Positions 1 through 8,628 of a stretch of DNA of 64,000 nt are shown here, one piece after another. The notes beneath the pieces were generated by a model that saw only the letters and a program-made list of their open reading frames with translations, was not told the origin of the DNA and did not search any database. A program made the position numbers and the translations under genes. The stretch is taken from assembly GCA_902494765.1 (NCBI GenBank), contig CABUUK010000003.1:1-64000 (forward strand). Reading direction: 5' to 3'. Origin of the DNA: an uncultured Collinsella sp. (GTDB lineage Bacteria; Actinomycetota; Coriobacteriia; Coriobacteriales; Coriobacteriaceae). Each line of letters begins with the position of its first letter. Position 1 is the stretch's first letter.

Positions 1-2
1 AC

Positions 3-80
3 TGGAACACGAGCCGGAGGCAGGTAAGATTGAAGGGCCTGACCCCGGAGGAGTACCGGAATCAGGCCCTTGCGGCCTAG
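3..80 (+). CDS. IS3-family transposase, C-terminal fragment (cut by window edge)
   Basis: Only the last 25 codons and a TAG stop are in the window. The frame reads LKGLTPEEYRNQALAA before the stop, which is the usual end of the DDE subunit (OrfB) of IS3/IS150-type transposases. The codons run straight in from position 3, so the gene begins to the left of the window and its integrity cannot be judged. A sequence resembling the right inverted repeat follows within 40 bases, and the element abuts a PTS IIA gene. Confidence rests on the C-terminal motif alone. Confidence 0.75.
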   Translation, partial: WNTSRRQVRLKGLTPEEYRNQALAA

Positions 81-93
81 TCGCTATTTAGGG

Positions 94-118
94 CGTCCAA
101 GATTTGGGGCGCAGTTCA
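94..118. repeat. probable right terminal inverted repeat of the IS3 element
   Basis: The bases after the transposase stop end in GGGGCGCAGTTCA. Read inward from the tip this gives TGAACTGCGCCCC, a typical form for IS3/IS150-group ends. The left end is outside the window, so the boundary is approximate. Confidence 0.5.
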
Positions 119-162
119 GTAGCGGCAGAGCTTTTGGAAGGGGACTTGGTTGTGAGGGCTCG

Positions 163-501
163 TTAGGCGAGCTTGGCCTCGAGCGCAGCGATGCGCTTGT
201 ACGCGTCGATGGTAAAGCGGGTCTGCTTCTCCAGAATCATGGTGGTCATGAGGGTGTCCTGAGCGTGAGCCATGATGAAGGTCATCTCCATCTCGCCACC
301 GCCGGCCTCCTGCGAAAGCAGCTTGGTCTGCGTGTCGTGGGCACCGATGAGCGCATCGCTGGCATCCTTGTGCAGCTGCTCGGCCTTCTCAAAGTCACCC
401 TCGCGAGCAGCATCGAGCGCTGCAAGCAGATCGGTCTGGGCGTCACCTGCGTATGCGACAATCTCGAATCCAACCATCGAGATTTCTTCTTTGGTTGCCA
501 T
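163..501 (-). CDS. lacF: PTS lactose/cellobiose-family IIA component (LacF-like)
   Basis: This 112-residue protein has the length and all-helical sequence of the Lac-family IIA, a cytosolic trimer that passes phosphate from HPr to IIB. The conserved segment MAHAQD places the phosphorylated histidine at about residue 79 and the metal-binding aspartate at about residue 82. It is the only IIA of this family in the left 59 kb, while three EIICB permeases without a IIA partner follow within 12 kb, so I infer that it serves all of them. It lies downstream of, and in the same direction as, the first LacI gene, with its own 215-bp upstream gap that carries an ACCGTTCAC direct repeat. Specificity (lactose or another beta-galactoside) is inferred. 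Confidence 0.9.
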   Translation of the reverse strand: MATKEEISMVGFEIVAYAGDAQTDLLAALDAAREGDFEKAEQLHKDASDALIGAHDTQTKLLSQEAGGGEMEMTFIMAHAQDTLMTTMILEKQTRFTIDAYKRIAALEAKLA

Positions 502-625
502 GTTGCGTTCCTTTCACATATGAACCAATGGAGAGCATCGCGTCCGGGCATACGCGCTGCGTTGTGTATGACAGAAACAATAACATTCAAACAAAAAAGA
601 ACAGCGCAAAACGTAATTTCGAGCT

Positions 626-655
626 ATGAACGGTCACTTTTCGCCCGTGAACGGT
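626..655 (-). promoter_or_regulatory. 9-bp direct repeat at 21-bp spacing (LytTR-like box) upstream of lacF
   Basis: On the minus strand the sequence shows ACCGTTCAC and then ACCGTTCAT, 21 bp apart start to start. The same arrangement recurs near 1812, 6782, 11730, 31931 and 32169. It lies 125 bp upstream of the lacF start codon and points towards it. Recognition by a LytTR-type regulator is inference. Confidence 0.5.
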
Positions 656-715
656 TTTTAAACCAATGCGAACAATATCGAACACAATTAGCGGAAACCC
701 AAACAGCCCCGCGCC

Positions 716-1720
716 CTAGCGTACATCGCGCACCGTATCGCCCTCGACGAGCACGCCCGGAAACAGCATGTGCTCCACACCGGGTTCAACGCCCTCGGCG
801 CCGGCAATCTTGTCGACCGCCCACATGCCGACGCGCTTGTTGTCAAAGCGCACCGTAGTCAGGCGACAATCGGGCACGATGTCGCCCAGACTGTCATCAA
901 CACCCACCACGCTCACATCCTCGGGCACGTGCTTTCCGCGCGACTCGAGCCCGCGAATGCAGCCATATGCCATGGCATCGTTGGAGGCATAGATGGCAGT
1001 ACAGGTCGAATCATCCGCCAGAGCCTGGCCTGCGGCATATCCGCTCTGTGCCGTCCAGTCGCCGCGCACGAGCTGCGAGGGCTCAATGCCATGCGCGCGC
1101 AATGTCTCGCGCCAGCCTTCCTCACGCCGCATGCCCGAAAGCGAGCGCTCGGGGCATGAGATAAAGTGCACAGTCTTGTGCCCCCGCCCCAGCAAGTACT
1201 CGACCACCTGGCGCGAGCAATCGAACTGGTCGTTATCGACCGTTGAACAGAGCGGGTGCTCCAGCATGGTAACGAGCACCGTCTGCATGCCAGGTAGCGG
1301 CTCGAAGGTGCCAAAGTCCGCCGGCATGCGATTCATGATCACAACCATACCGTCCACTGGCAGTGCGCTCATACGCGACGATGCGCTCTCGAGGGTATAA
1401 GGGTGTCCATCTACTTTAGTAAGGGTGATGGCATAGCCATGTTTGTCAGCCGCGGCGGCAAAGCCCTCCATACGGTCGAGGTTGCCGGTACCGGTAATGT
1501 TGAACATGGCAACGCCGACGGTCTTAAACTTGCCACGGCGCAGCGATCGACCGGCAAAATTGGGGCGATACCCCAGCTCGCGCATGGCGGCACGCACGCG
1601 CTCCTTGGTCTCGGGGCGTACGCTGGGCGAATCGTGCACGGTGCGCGAGACTGTCTGCTCCGAGACGCCCGCGAGACGTGCCACATCCTTGACGGATACC
1701 GATTTTTTAACAGCGGCCAT
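716..1720 (-). CDS. LacI-family transcriptional regulator (cassette 1)
   Basis: The protein has 334 residues, normal for LacI/GalR repressors. The N-terminal helix-turn-helix reads KDVARLAGVSEQTVSRTVHD (about residues 11-30) and is followed by a hinge and a periplasmic-binding-protein-like sensor domain. It is divergent from the EIICB gene that starts at 2078, with 357 bp between them containing two palindromes with an ACGT core, the likely operators. I infer that it represses the adjacent permease/phospho-galactosidase pair and perhaps itself. It has paralogues at 5631 and 10646 that share the motif VSxxTVSR. The inducer is unknown. Confidence 0.9.
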   Translation of the reverse strand: MAAVKKSVSVKDVARLAGVSEQTVSRTVHDSPSVRPETKERVRAAMRELGYRPNFAGRSLRRGKFKTVGVAMFNITGTGNLDRMEGFAAAADKHGYAITLTKVDGHPYTLESASSRMSALPVDGMVVIMNRMPADFGTFEPLPGMQTVLVTMLEHPLCSTVDNDQFDCSRQVVEYLLGRGHKTVHFISCPERSLSGMRREEGWRETLRAHGIEPSQLVRGDWTAQSGYAAGQALADDSTCTAIYASNDAMAYGCIRGLESRGKHVPEDVSVVGVDDSLGDIVPDCRLTTVRFDNKRVGMWAVDKIAGAEGVEPGVEHMLFPGVLVEGDTVRDVR

Positions 1721-1811
1721 AGGTCGATCTTTCTATGTCAACGATGCCATTGGTGGCACCTTGCGCAGTCATTTTTAACGCCTTCAAGTATATCCAACGC
1801 CTCCCCCACCA

Positions 1812-1841
1812 TACGCTCACCACCCAAAACCTACCGTTCAC
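1812..1841 (+). promoter_or_regulatory. 9-bp direct repeat at 21-bp spacing upstream of cassette 1
   Basis: TACGCTCAC (1812-1820) and ACCGTTCAC (1833-1841) are 21 bp apart. The box lies 38 bp upstream of the first ACGT-core operator, the same relative position as in cassette 2. Confidence 0.45.
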
Positions 1842-1878
1842 CGACATTTTTGCTTCCCCGAACGGCTTTTGTCGACCA

Positions 1879-1896
1879 AATGTTAACGTTGCCATT
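1879..1896. promoter_or_regulatory. LacI-type operator O1a
   Basis: AATGTTAACGTTGCCATT is an imperfect 18-bp palindrome centred on ACGT, typical of LacI-family operators. It lies in the divergent gap between the regulator and the EIICB gene. Confidence 0.55.
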
Positions 1897-1998
1897 GTGC
1901 AAACACAGAGCCACCGGGCGGCTCAAACGTTTACGCATAAGGAATCGACGGTTCGCAGGCACAGGAACCACCGGTTCGCGTCTTTTTTTGTGTCGCAA

Positions 1999-2016
1999 AA
2001 TGGCAACGTCAACATT
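1999..2016. promoter_or_regulatory. LacI-type operator O1b
   Basis: AATGGCAACGTCAACATT is nearly the reverse complement of O1a and sits 120 bp away, 61 bp before the EIICB start. The pair could support repression by looping. Confidence 0.55.
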
Positions 2017-2077
2017 TTGGTAACCGAACGCCAAAAGCTACCATCGTTGCTAACCCACCGACTCTTAGGAGCATTGC

Positions 2078-3844
2078 ATGGAGCAACTCATCGCCATCAT
2101 CGAAAAGGGCCAGCCCTTTTTCAACGCGATCGCCCGCAACAAGTACCTCAAGGCGATCCGCGACGGCTTTATCTCCGTCATCCCCATCATCATCTTCTCG
2201 TCCATCTTCTGCCTGGTAGCCTCGGTCCCCAACATCTGGGGTTTCTACTGGCCCGATGACATCAACAACGCCCTGTGGAAGTGCTACAACTACTCCATGG
2301 GCATCCTGGCCATCGCCTGTGCCGCCACCACGGCCAAGCACTTCGCCGACGCTCAGAACCGCGACCTGCCCAAGAACAACCAGATCAACTTTATCTCGTG
2401 CATGTGCGCGGCCATCATCGGCTTTCTGCTCCTTTCGAGCGACACCATCGCCACGGACGCCGCCAGCGGCTTTAACACCACCTACCTTGGTTCCAAGGGC
2501 CTGCTGACCGCCTTTATCGCTGCGTTTGTGACCGGCATCATCTACAAGTTCTTCATTAAGCGAAACATCACCGTCAAGATGCCCGAGCAGGTTCCGCCCA
2601 ACATCTCGCAGACCTTTAAGGACATCATCCCCTTCTCCGTCTGCATCACTGTCTTTTGGGTTTTTGACATCGTCTTCCGCGCTGCTTTTGGCTTCTGCTT
2701 TGCCCAGGGCGTCATCCAGGTGTTCCAGCCCCTGTTCACCGCTGCCGACGGCTATATCGGCCTCGCTGTGATTTACGGCGCCATGAGCCTGTTCTGGTTC
2801 GTCGGTGTCCACGGCCCCTCGATCGTCGAGCCCGCCATCGCCGCCGCTCTCGTTGCCAACATGACCGACAACCTAGCTGCGTTCCAGGCTGGCCAACACG
2901 CTTCCGCTGTCCTGACCCAGGGTGCCCAGTACTTCGTCGTCTGCATGGGCGGCACCGGCGCCACGCTCGTCCTGGTCTTTATGTTCTGCTTCCTGGCCAA
3001 GTCCCAGGAGATGCGCGCCGTCGGTAAGGCCGCCATCGTTCCCGTCTGCTTTGCCGTCAACGAGCCGCTGCTGTTCGCCGCGCCCATCGTGCTCAACCCC
3101 GTCTTCTTTGTCCCGTTTGTCTTTGCCCCGATCGCCAACATCTGGATCCTCAAGATCTTTATCGACTTCTTGGGCATGAACGGCTTTATGTACACCCTGC
3201 CTTGGACTGTCCCCGGCCCCATCGGCACCATCATGGGCCTGGGCTTCCAGCCGCTCGCCTTTGTGATGCTCGCCCTTATCCTGGTCGTCGACTTCGTTCT
3301 GTACTACCCGTTCTTCCGTGCCTACGACGCCCAGAAGTGCGCCGAGGAGGCCGAGATTTCCCAAGAGGAGCTCGCCGCCAAGAATGCCGAGAAGTCCGCC
3401 AAGCTCAACGATGCCTTCCAGGGCAAGGCCGATGCCAAGAGCGTTGCCGCCGGCGCTGCTGCCGAGGCCGTGAAGGCCGACGCTCCCGCCGTTGTCGCCA
3501 CTGAGACAACGGCCGCCAGTGACCTCAACGGCAAGCGCGTGCTCGTGCTCTGCCAGGGTGGCGGCACCTCGGGCCTGCTCGCCAACGCGCTGGCCAAGGC
3601 TGCCAAGGAGCGCGGCATCAATCTTGAGACCGCTGCCGAGGCCTATGGCAACCACGTTGACATGCTTCCCGACTTTGACCTGGTCGTCCTGGCCCCGCAG
3701 GCCGCAAGCTACCTGGCCGACCTGCAGAAGGACTGCGAGCGCGTGGGCAACAAGTGCGTCGCCTGCCGCGGCAAGCAGTACATCGAGCTCTCCCAGAACG
3801 GCGATAAGTCTCTCGCCTTCGTCTCCGAGCAGCTTTCGAAGTAA
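2078..3844 (+). CDS. lacE: PTS lactose-family EIICB permease (cassette 1)
   Basis: The 588-residue protein is a IIC membrane domain fused to a C-terminal IIB domain, as in LacE. The first ~420 residues are hydrophobic and carry Lac-family IIC signatures: HGPS (VGVHGPSIVEPAI), GGTGAT and NEPLLFAAPI with the sugar-site glutamate. An Ala/Glu-rich linker follows. The IIB domain has the phosphocysteine in VLVLCQGGGTSG, at residue 492. It transports and phosphorylates a beta-galactoside-type sugar at C6 in the membrane. The start is fixed by AGGAG seven bases upstream. A phospho-beta-galactosidase gene follows in the same direction. The exact sugar is not readable from sequence. Confidence 0.92.
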   Translation: MEQLIAIIEKGQPFFNAIARNKYLKAIRDGFISVIPIIIFSSIFCLVASVPNIWGFYWPDDINNALWKCYNYSMGILAIACAATTAKHFADAQNRDLPKNNQINFISCMCAAIIGFLLLSSDTIATDAASGFNTTYLGSKGLLTAFIAAFVTGIIYKFFIKRNITVKMPEQVPPNISQTFKDIIPFSVCITVFWVFDIVFRAAFGFCFAQGVIQVFQPLFTAADGYIGLAVIYGAMSLFWFVGVHGPSIVEPAIAAALVANMTDNLAAFQAGQHASAVLTQGAQYFVVCMGGTGATLVLVFMFCFLAKSQEMRAVGKAAIVPVCFAVNEPLLFAAPIVLNPVFFVPFVFAPIANIWILKIFIDFLGMNGFMYTLPWTVPGPIGTIMGLGFQPLAFVMLALILVVDFVLYYPFFRAYDAQKCAEEAEISQEELAAKNAEKSAKLNDAFQGKADAKSVAAGAAAEAVKADAPAVVATETTAASDLNGKRVLVLCQGGGTSGLLANALAKAAKERGINLETAAEAYGNHVDMLPDFDLVVLAPQAASYLADLQKDCERVGNKCVACRGKQYIELSQNGDKSLAFVSEQLSK

Positions 3845-3855
3845 GTAACGCTCAG

Positions 3856-3887
3856 GGCCAGCCGACCATCCAAGACCGGCTGGTCCT
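3856..3887 (+). other. intercistronic stem-loop between EIICB and GH1 gene
   Basis: GGCCAGCCG (3856-3864) pairs with the region around CGGCTGGTCC (3878-3887). There is no long T-run, so it may stabilise or attenuate the mRNA rather than terminate it. Similar hairpins separate the permease and hydrolase genes of the other two cassettes. Confidence 0.5.
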
Positions 3888-3910
3888 TCGATTTAAACGA
3901 TTGGATCATC

Positions 3911-5350
3911 ATGTCCGTTAACCCCGCTAGCGTCACCAACCCGCCTGCGCAGTTTCCCGAGGGCTTTGTCTTTGGCGGCGCCACCGCTGCCTACCAGGTA
4001 GAGGGCGAGACCCGCACTCACGGTAAGGGCAAAGTCGCCTGGGACGACTTCTTGGAGGCCCAGGGGCGCTTTTCCCCCGATCCCGCTTCGGACTTCTACA
4101 ACCAGTACCCCGTCGACTTGGAGCTGTGCGAGGAGTTCGGTATCAACGGCATCCGCCTCTCCATCGCCTGGAGCCGCATCTTCCCCAACGGTACCGGCGA
4201 AATCAACCCCGAGGGTGTCCAGTTCTACCACGACCTCTTCGCCGAGTGCCACAAGCACCACGTTGAGCCGTTTGTCACGCTGCATCACTTCGATACGCCG
4301 CTGCCCCTCTTTGAGAAGGGCGACTTCCTCAACCGCGAGACCATCGACGCCTTTGTGGACTTTGCCACCTTCTGCTTTAAGGAGTACGCCGACCAGGTGA
4401 CCTACTGGTTCACCTTTAACGAGATCTGGGCCGACGCCTCCAACACCTACATCGAGGGCACCTTCCCCGGTGGCGTCAAGGCGCATCTGGCCGAGGCTTT
4501 CCAGTGCGAGCACAACATGATGCTCGCCCACGCCAAGGCTGTGCTTGCCTTCCACAACGGCGGTTTTAAGGGCAAGATCGGCGTCATTCAGTCGTTGGAG
4601 TTTAAGTATCCGCTCAACGAGAACGACCCCGCCGACATCAAGGCCGCCAACAACGAGCACGTGCTGCAGAACCAGTTCTTGCTCGATGCCACCTTCCGCG
4701 GCGACTATGCGCCCGACACCCTCGAGTGCGCCAACCGCCTGGCTGCCGTCTCGGGCGGCACCATCGAGATCCTAGACGAGGATCTGGAAATCATGCGCGA
4801 GGCAGCGCTCTACAACGACTACCTGGGCGTTAACAACTACCAGTGCCGCTTCTTGAAGGCTTACGACGGCGAGAACGACCTGCACCACAACGGTACGGGC
4901 GAGAAGGGCACTGGCCGCTGGCGCGTTAAGGGCATTGGCGAGCATGTGAACAAGCCTGGTATCCCCACCACCGACTGGGACTGGATCATCTATCCCGAGG
5001 GCCTGTTCGATCTGCTCGTCTCCATTAAGCAGCGCTACCCCAACTACAAGCAGATCTTCATCACCGAGAACGGCATGGGCTACAAGGACCCCTACGAGGA
5101 CGGTTTTGTGGACGACCAGCCGCGCATCGACTACATCGAGCAGCACCTGCGCTGGTTGCTCAAGGCCATGGAGGTGGGTGTCAACGTGGGCGGATACTTC
5201 CTGTGGAGCCTGCAGGATCAGTTCTCCTGGACCAACGGATACAACAAGCGTTATGGCTTCTTCTACGTTGACTTTGAAACCCAGAAGCGCACGCCCAAGG
5301 CAAGCGCATACTGGTATAAGCACGTGGCGCAGACCCGTCGTCTGGACTAG
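3911..5350 (+). CDS. lacG: GH1 6-phospho-beta-galactosidase (LacG-like, cassette 1)
   Basis: The 479-residue cytosolic enzyme should hydrolyse the phosphorylated disaccharide delivered by the upstream EIICB. The fold starts with FVFGGATAAYQVEG. The acid/base glutamate lies in YWFTFNEI (E171) and the nucleophile in FITENG (E386). The phosphate-binding segment FSWTNGYNKRYG keeps the Ser, Lys and Tyr that mark 6-phospho-glycosidases. Overall wording is close to LacG (for example WDWIIYPEGL) rather than BglA. The Shine-Dalgarno is weak (TTGGA), so translation may depend on the upstream gene. A strong terminator follows. It resembles the 13,786 enzyme more than the 7,010 one. Confidence 0.9.
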   Translation: MSVNPASVTNPPAQFPEGFVFGGATAAYQVEGETRTHGKGKVAWDDFLEAQGRFSPDPASDFYNQYPVDLELCEEFGINGIRLSIAWSRIFPNGTGEINPEGVQFYHDLFAECHKHHVEPFVTLHHFDTPLPLFEKGDFLNRETIDAFVDFATFCFKEYADQVTYWFTFNEIWADASNTYIEGTFPGGVKAHLAEAFQCEHNMMLAHAKAVLAFHNGGFKGKIGVIQSLEFKYPLNENDPADIKAANNEHVLQNQFLLDATFRGDYAPDTLECANRLAAVSGGTIEILDEDLEIMREAALYNDYLGVNNYQCRFLKAYDGENDLHHNGTGEKGTGRWRVKGIGEHVNKPGIPTTDWDWIIYPEGLFDLLVSIKQRYPNYKQIFITENGMGYKDPYEDGFVDDQPRIDYIEQHLRWLLKAMEVGVNVGGYFLWSLQDQFSWTNGYNKRYGFFYVDFETQKRTPKASAYWYKHVAQTRRLD

Positions 5351-5411
5351 CGGCTTGCGACGAGCGGTTGGCGGAATTGCCCCGCTCACATAACCTGTCC
5401 CCATTTCTCAG

Positions 5412-5458
5412 CCGGGGGCGGCACGTCACACGGCGCGCCGCCCCCGGTCTTTTGTTTT
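5412..5458 (+). terminator. rho-independent terminator of cassette 1
   Basis: CCGGGGGCGGC (5412-5422) pairs perfectly with GCCGCCCCCGG (5437-5447), followed by TCTTTTGTTTTG. It closes the EIICB-GH1 transcript. Confidence 0.85.
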
Positions 5459-5474
5459 GTTCGGCCTGGGGGCC

Positions 5475-5620
5475 GTTTGTCTCGATCTGTAACATCTAGC
5501 CGAGTTTTTTGGTCCTAGCTGTTACAGATTGAGACGAACAGGATTGCTCTTTCCGAAGAATCTAAATCTGTAACACGTAGCCCGCTTTTGACCGTCTACC
5601 TGTTACAAATCGAGACAAAC
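5475..5620. repeat. two palindromic units of an ~80-bp-period repeat (copy set 1)
   Basis: Unit 1 (5475-5539) pairs GTTTGTCTCGATCTGTAAC with its near reverse complement across a short T-rich centre. Unit 2 (about 5561-5620) is a variant with the centre CCCGCTTTTGACC. Core CTGTAAC motifs are 81 bp apart. The units fill the gap between the terminator and the end of the convergent LacI gene. Confidence 0.85.
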
Positions 5621-5630
5621 GGAGTAGGAC

Positions 5631-6659
5631 CTAACCCCGTATGTCCCTAACAGTCGAGCGTTCGACCAGCGTACTCGGCACATGAATCGCCTCGATAGAC
5701 GAGCTCTCTCCAATCGCCGCCTCAAACGCAAGCTTACCGACACCGCGCAAATCAAATCGCAGCGTCGTCAGTCGATTGTGAGGAACAAGTCCCTCGAGTG
5801 CGTCGTCGATACCAACCACGCTCACGTCGTCGGGCACGGACAGGCCCGCGTTCTCGAGCGCGGCGATAACGCCCAGCGCCATCTGGTCATTTGCCGCAAG
5901 CACGGCAGTCGGCGCCTGCGACCCGCCGGCAAGCACCTCGGCCGCAATCCGCTCGCCCATGGCGTACCCACTGTCCGCACTCCAATCGCCACGCAGCATC
6001 GGAGCGGCATCGACATGAGCACGACCCAGCGTATCGCGCCAACCGGCCTCACGAAAACGCGAGGAAATCGAGTTTTCCGGACCCGCCACAAACCGCATAT
6101 TCGAGTGACCATGTTCCAGCAGATAATTGGTCAACAGCTCGCACGAACCATACTGGTCGGAGTCGATCGTCGTGCAGCGCGGATGCGCATACATGGACAG
6201 GATGACCGTTCGCACTCCCGGCTGGGGAACAAACTCCTCAAAATCGGGAGCCATGCGGTTCATGTTGAGAATCATGCCGTCGACGGGTCGCTCGACCATG
6301 CGGCGCGAGGCATCGGCAAGTGTATAGGGCTTGTCGCCGCCCATCTCGATCATAGTGACGGCAAAATCGTGCTCGCGCGCCGCTTGCATGATACCCTCGA
6401 GCGTCGCCAGGTTACCGACACGTGTGATGTTGTACATGCACAGGCCAATAGAACGATACGACCCGCCGCGCAACGCCGCTCCAGCAAAATTGGGACGAAA
6501 GCCCAGCTCTTCCATGGCGGCCAGCACACGCTTGCGCGTCTTTTCCGTCACGTTGGGCATACCGTTGACCACGCGAGACACAGTCTGGCGGCTCACGCCA
6601 GCGAGCGCCGCAACCTCTGCCGCGCTCGCCGAATGACCATTCCTTGTCTGCTGAGCCAT
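5631..6659 (-). CDS. LacI-family transcriptional regulator (cassette 2)
   Basis: About 342 residues with the N-terminal helix-turn-helix EVAALAGVSRQTVSRVVNG and the hinge segment LGFRPNFAGAALRGG, then a sugar-sensing domain. It is transcribed divergently from the GH1 gene at 7010, and the gap holds two tandem ACGT-core palindromes. The ATG at 6659 begins MAQQTRN, but its Shine-Dalgarno spacing is poor. A GTG at 6668, preceded by GCAGG at five bases, is an alternative. I infer repression of the GH1-EIICB pair downstream of the divergent gap. It is paralogous to the regulators at 716 and 10646. Confidence 0.88.
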   Translation of the reverse strand: MAQQTRNGHSASAAEVAALAGVSRQTVSRVVNGMPNVTEKTRKRVLAAMEELGFRPNFAGAALRGGSYRSIGLCMYNITRVGNLATLEGIMQAAREHDFAVTMIEMGGDKPYTLADASRRMVERPVDGMILNMNRMAPDFEEFVPQPGVRTVILSMYAHPRCTTIDSDQYGSCELLTNYLLEHGHSNMRFVAGPENSISSRFREAGWRDTLGRAHVDAAPMLRGDWSADSGYAMGERIAAEVLAGGSQAPTAVLAANDQMALGVIAALENAGLSVPDDVSVVGIDDALEGLVPHNRLTTLRFDLRGVGKLAFEAAIGESSSIEAIHVPSTLVERSTVRDIRG

Positions 6660-6781
6660 GCCTTCCACGCTAACCTGCTTCCCAACTATTCCCCGCGCCC
6701 ATGGCGCATCGTACATACATCGATAACGTGCTCATGATACCCGAGCCATATACCACAACATGAAAACTTCTGTCAATCAAA

Positions 6782-6811
6782 ACCGCTTACCGAACAAATA
6801 CAACCGTTCGC
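6782..6811 (+). promoter_or_regulatory. 9-bp direct repeat at 21-bp spacing upstream of cassette 2
   Basis: ACCGCTTAC (6782-6790) and ACCGTTCGC (6803-6811) are 21 bp apart, followed 25 bp later by a possible -10 hexamer TATACA (6836-6841) that lacks a good -35. This suits an activator-dependent promoter. Confidence 0.5.
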
Positions 6812-6850
6812 GGCTGTTTGAAGTTGTTTTGTTTCTATACATCCCAGCCG

Positions 6851-6890
6851 GATGTTAACGTGCTCATTGTCAAATGCTCACGTGCTCATT
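6851..6890. promoter_or_regulatory. tandem LacI-type operators O2a and O2b
   Basis: GATGTTAACGTGCTCATT (6851-6868) and AATGCTCACGTGCTCATT (6873-6890) are 22 bp apart, two helical turns. Both have the ACGT core and a GTGCTCATT right half. A related half-site, AACGTGCTCAT, lies at 6725-6735 near the regulator start. Confidence 0.6.
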
Positions 6891-7009
6891 TTGGTTCTAA
6901 TCATTTTAAGATAGTGTTTATCGGGCTTTTTCACCGCTGAACGCTAACCATGGAGCCTCCTGAGCGCAAACGCACAATATCGAACAGCGAGACGAGAGGG
7001 TGTATGCAT

Positions 7010-8452
7010 ATGTCTTTGCTAAACCGCGTACAGCAGCTGCCGAAGGGCTTTGTTTGGGGCGCCGCAACCGCCGCGTACCAAACGGAAGGTTCCACGAAGG
7101 TGGCAGGCAAGGGTAAGACCATGTGGGACGATTACCTTGTCGCCCAGGGTCGCTTTTTGCCCGACCCGGCCAGTGATTTCTACAACCGCTACGAGGAGGA
7201 TATCCGCCTTTCTGCCGAGCATGGGCTCAACGCCATCCGTGTGTCCATCGCCTGGACCCGCATCTTCCCCAACGGCGACGATGCCGAGCCCCTCGCCGAG
7301 GGCGTTAAGCACTACCACGAGCTGTTCGCCTGCTGCAAAAAGTATGGCGTCGAGCCCTATGTGTCCCTGCATCACTTTGACTCCCCCGCCGCCCTGTTCA
7401 ACCAGGGCGACTGGCTCAACCGCAAGACCGTCGACGCCTATGTGCGCTATGCCGAGTTCTGCTTCCGCGAGTTCCGCGAGGTCAAGAATTGGTTCACCAT
7501 CAACGAGCTCATCAGCCTCTCGCACTCCCAATACATCCAAGGCAACTTCCCGCCCAACCATCACTTTGATGTGACGAGCGGCATCCAGAGCCAGCACAAC
7601 GAGCTCGTTGCCCACGCCCGCGCCGTCAACCTGTATAAGGATCTTGACGAGACCGAGCACCTGGGCGGACGCATTGGCATGGTCAACGTCCTGACGCCGG
7701 CATATCCTGCCACAGACTCGCCCGCCGACCAGCACGCCGCCGACCTGTACAACGCCTTCTACACCGACTTCATCATGGACGGCGCCTTCCTGGGTCACTA
7801 CTCCGCGCGCACCCTCTCACTCATCAACGAGATTCTGCGTGCCAACAACGCCACGCTTACGGTTGAGGACAGCGACATGGAGGAGCTCGCCAAGGCGGCG
7901 CCCCGCAACGATATGTTCGGCCTCAACTACTATCAGTCGGCGTTTATCGCCGCATACGATGGCGAGTCCACCAACAGCTTTAACGGCACCGGAGACAAGG
8001 GCACCTCGTGCTTTAAGTTTAAGGGCGTCGGGCAGCAGGTCGATATGCCGGGTATCCCCACCACCGACTGGGATTGGCTCATCTACCCGCAAGGCCTCTA
8101 CGACACGCTCAAGCACATCAGCGCCACCTATCCCAACCTCCCCGTCATCTATATCACCGAAAACGGCCTGGGCCACAAGGACCCCGAGCCCGACGCAAAC
8201 GGCATCGTCGCCGATCCCGAGCGCATCGACTTTGTCGACCAGCACATGGAGAAGGTGCTCCGGGCGCGCGCCGAGGGCGTCGACGTCCAGGGCTACTTTA
8301 TCTGGAGCCTGCAGGACCAGTTCTCGTGGGCCAACGGCTATAACAAGCGCTACGGCCTGTTCTACATCGACTTCGACACGCAAAAACGCTACATCAAGCA
8401 GTCGGCACTCTGGTACAAGGAGCTCGCCGACACTATGGCGGACGCGCAGTAG
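7010..8452 (+). CDS. GH1 6-phospho-beta-galactosidase (LacG-like, cassette 2)
   Basis: The 480-residue protein is a phospho-glycosidase with FVWGAATAAYQTEG at the N-terminus, the acid/base Glu in WFTINEL (E166), the nucleophile in YITENGLG (E384) and the 6-phosphate site FSWANGYNKRYG. The start at 7010 is chosen because GAGGG lies nine bases upstream; the ATG two codons earlier is too close. Here the hydrolase gene precedes the permease gene, the reverse of cassettes 1 and 3. The motif INEL instead of FNEI and loop differences suggest a different aglycone preference, which is inference. Confidence 0.9.
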   Translation: MSLLNRVQQLPKGFVWGAATAAYQTEGSTKVAGKGKTMWDDYLVAQGRFLPDPASDFYNRYEEDIRLSAEHGLNAIRVSIAWTRIFPNGDDAEPLAEGVKHYHELFACCKKYGVEPYVSLHHFDSPAALFNQGDWLNRKTVDAYVRYAEFCFREFREVKNWFTINELISLSHSQYIQGNFPPNHHFDVTSGIQSQHNELVAHARAVNLYKDLDETEHLGGRIGMVNVLTPAYPATDSPADQHAADLYNAFYTDFIMDGAFLGHYSARTLSLINEILRANNATLTVEDSDMEELAKAAPRNDMFGLNYYQSAFIAAYDGESTNSFNGTGDKGTSCFKFKGVGQQVDMPGIPTTDWDWLIYPQGLYDTLKHISATYPNLPVIYITENGLGHKDPEPDANGIVADPERIDFVDQHMEKVLRARAEGVDVQGYFIWSLQDQFSWANGYNKRYGLFYIDFDTQKRYIKQSALWYKELADTMADAQ

Positions 8453-8473
8453 CGCATCGCCTCGCTTTCCCCC

Positions 8474-8520
8474 GAGAGGGGAGCGGCCCTATGCGATACA
8501 AACCCAGCCGCTCCCCTCTC
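8474..8520 (+). terminator. intercistronic 14-bp perfect hairpin between GH1 and EIICB genes
   Basis: GAGAGGGGAGCGGC (8474-8487) pairs exactly with GCCGCTCCCCTCTC (8507-8520). Only a C-rich tract follows, so it is probably an attenuator or RNA-stability element that lowers permease expression, not a full terminator. Confidence 0.5.
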
Positions 8521-8628
8521 TCCCCCTGGGACCGACCCCGCCTGCACCCGGGCTTTTAGCAAGCGGGAGACCATATAGGTTTTCAACGTCCATGCCATTA
8601 AGATTTCATGCAAAGAGGAGCGTGAACT

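Noticed and set aside
35..69. Hairpin GGGCCTGA/TCAGGCCC as a terminator
   Set aside because: It lies inside the transposase coding sequence and has no T-run.
1926..1979. An extra pair of AACGTTTAC/ACGGTTCGC repeats near cassette 1
   Set aside because: Spacing is 22 bp and the match to the consensus is weak, so it was not listed with the LytTR-like boxes.
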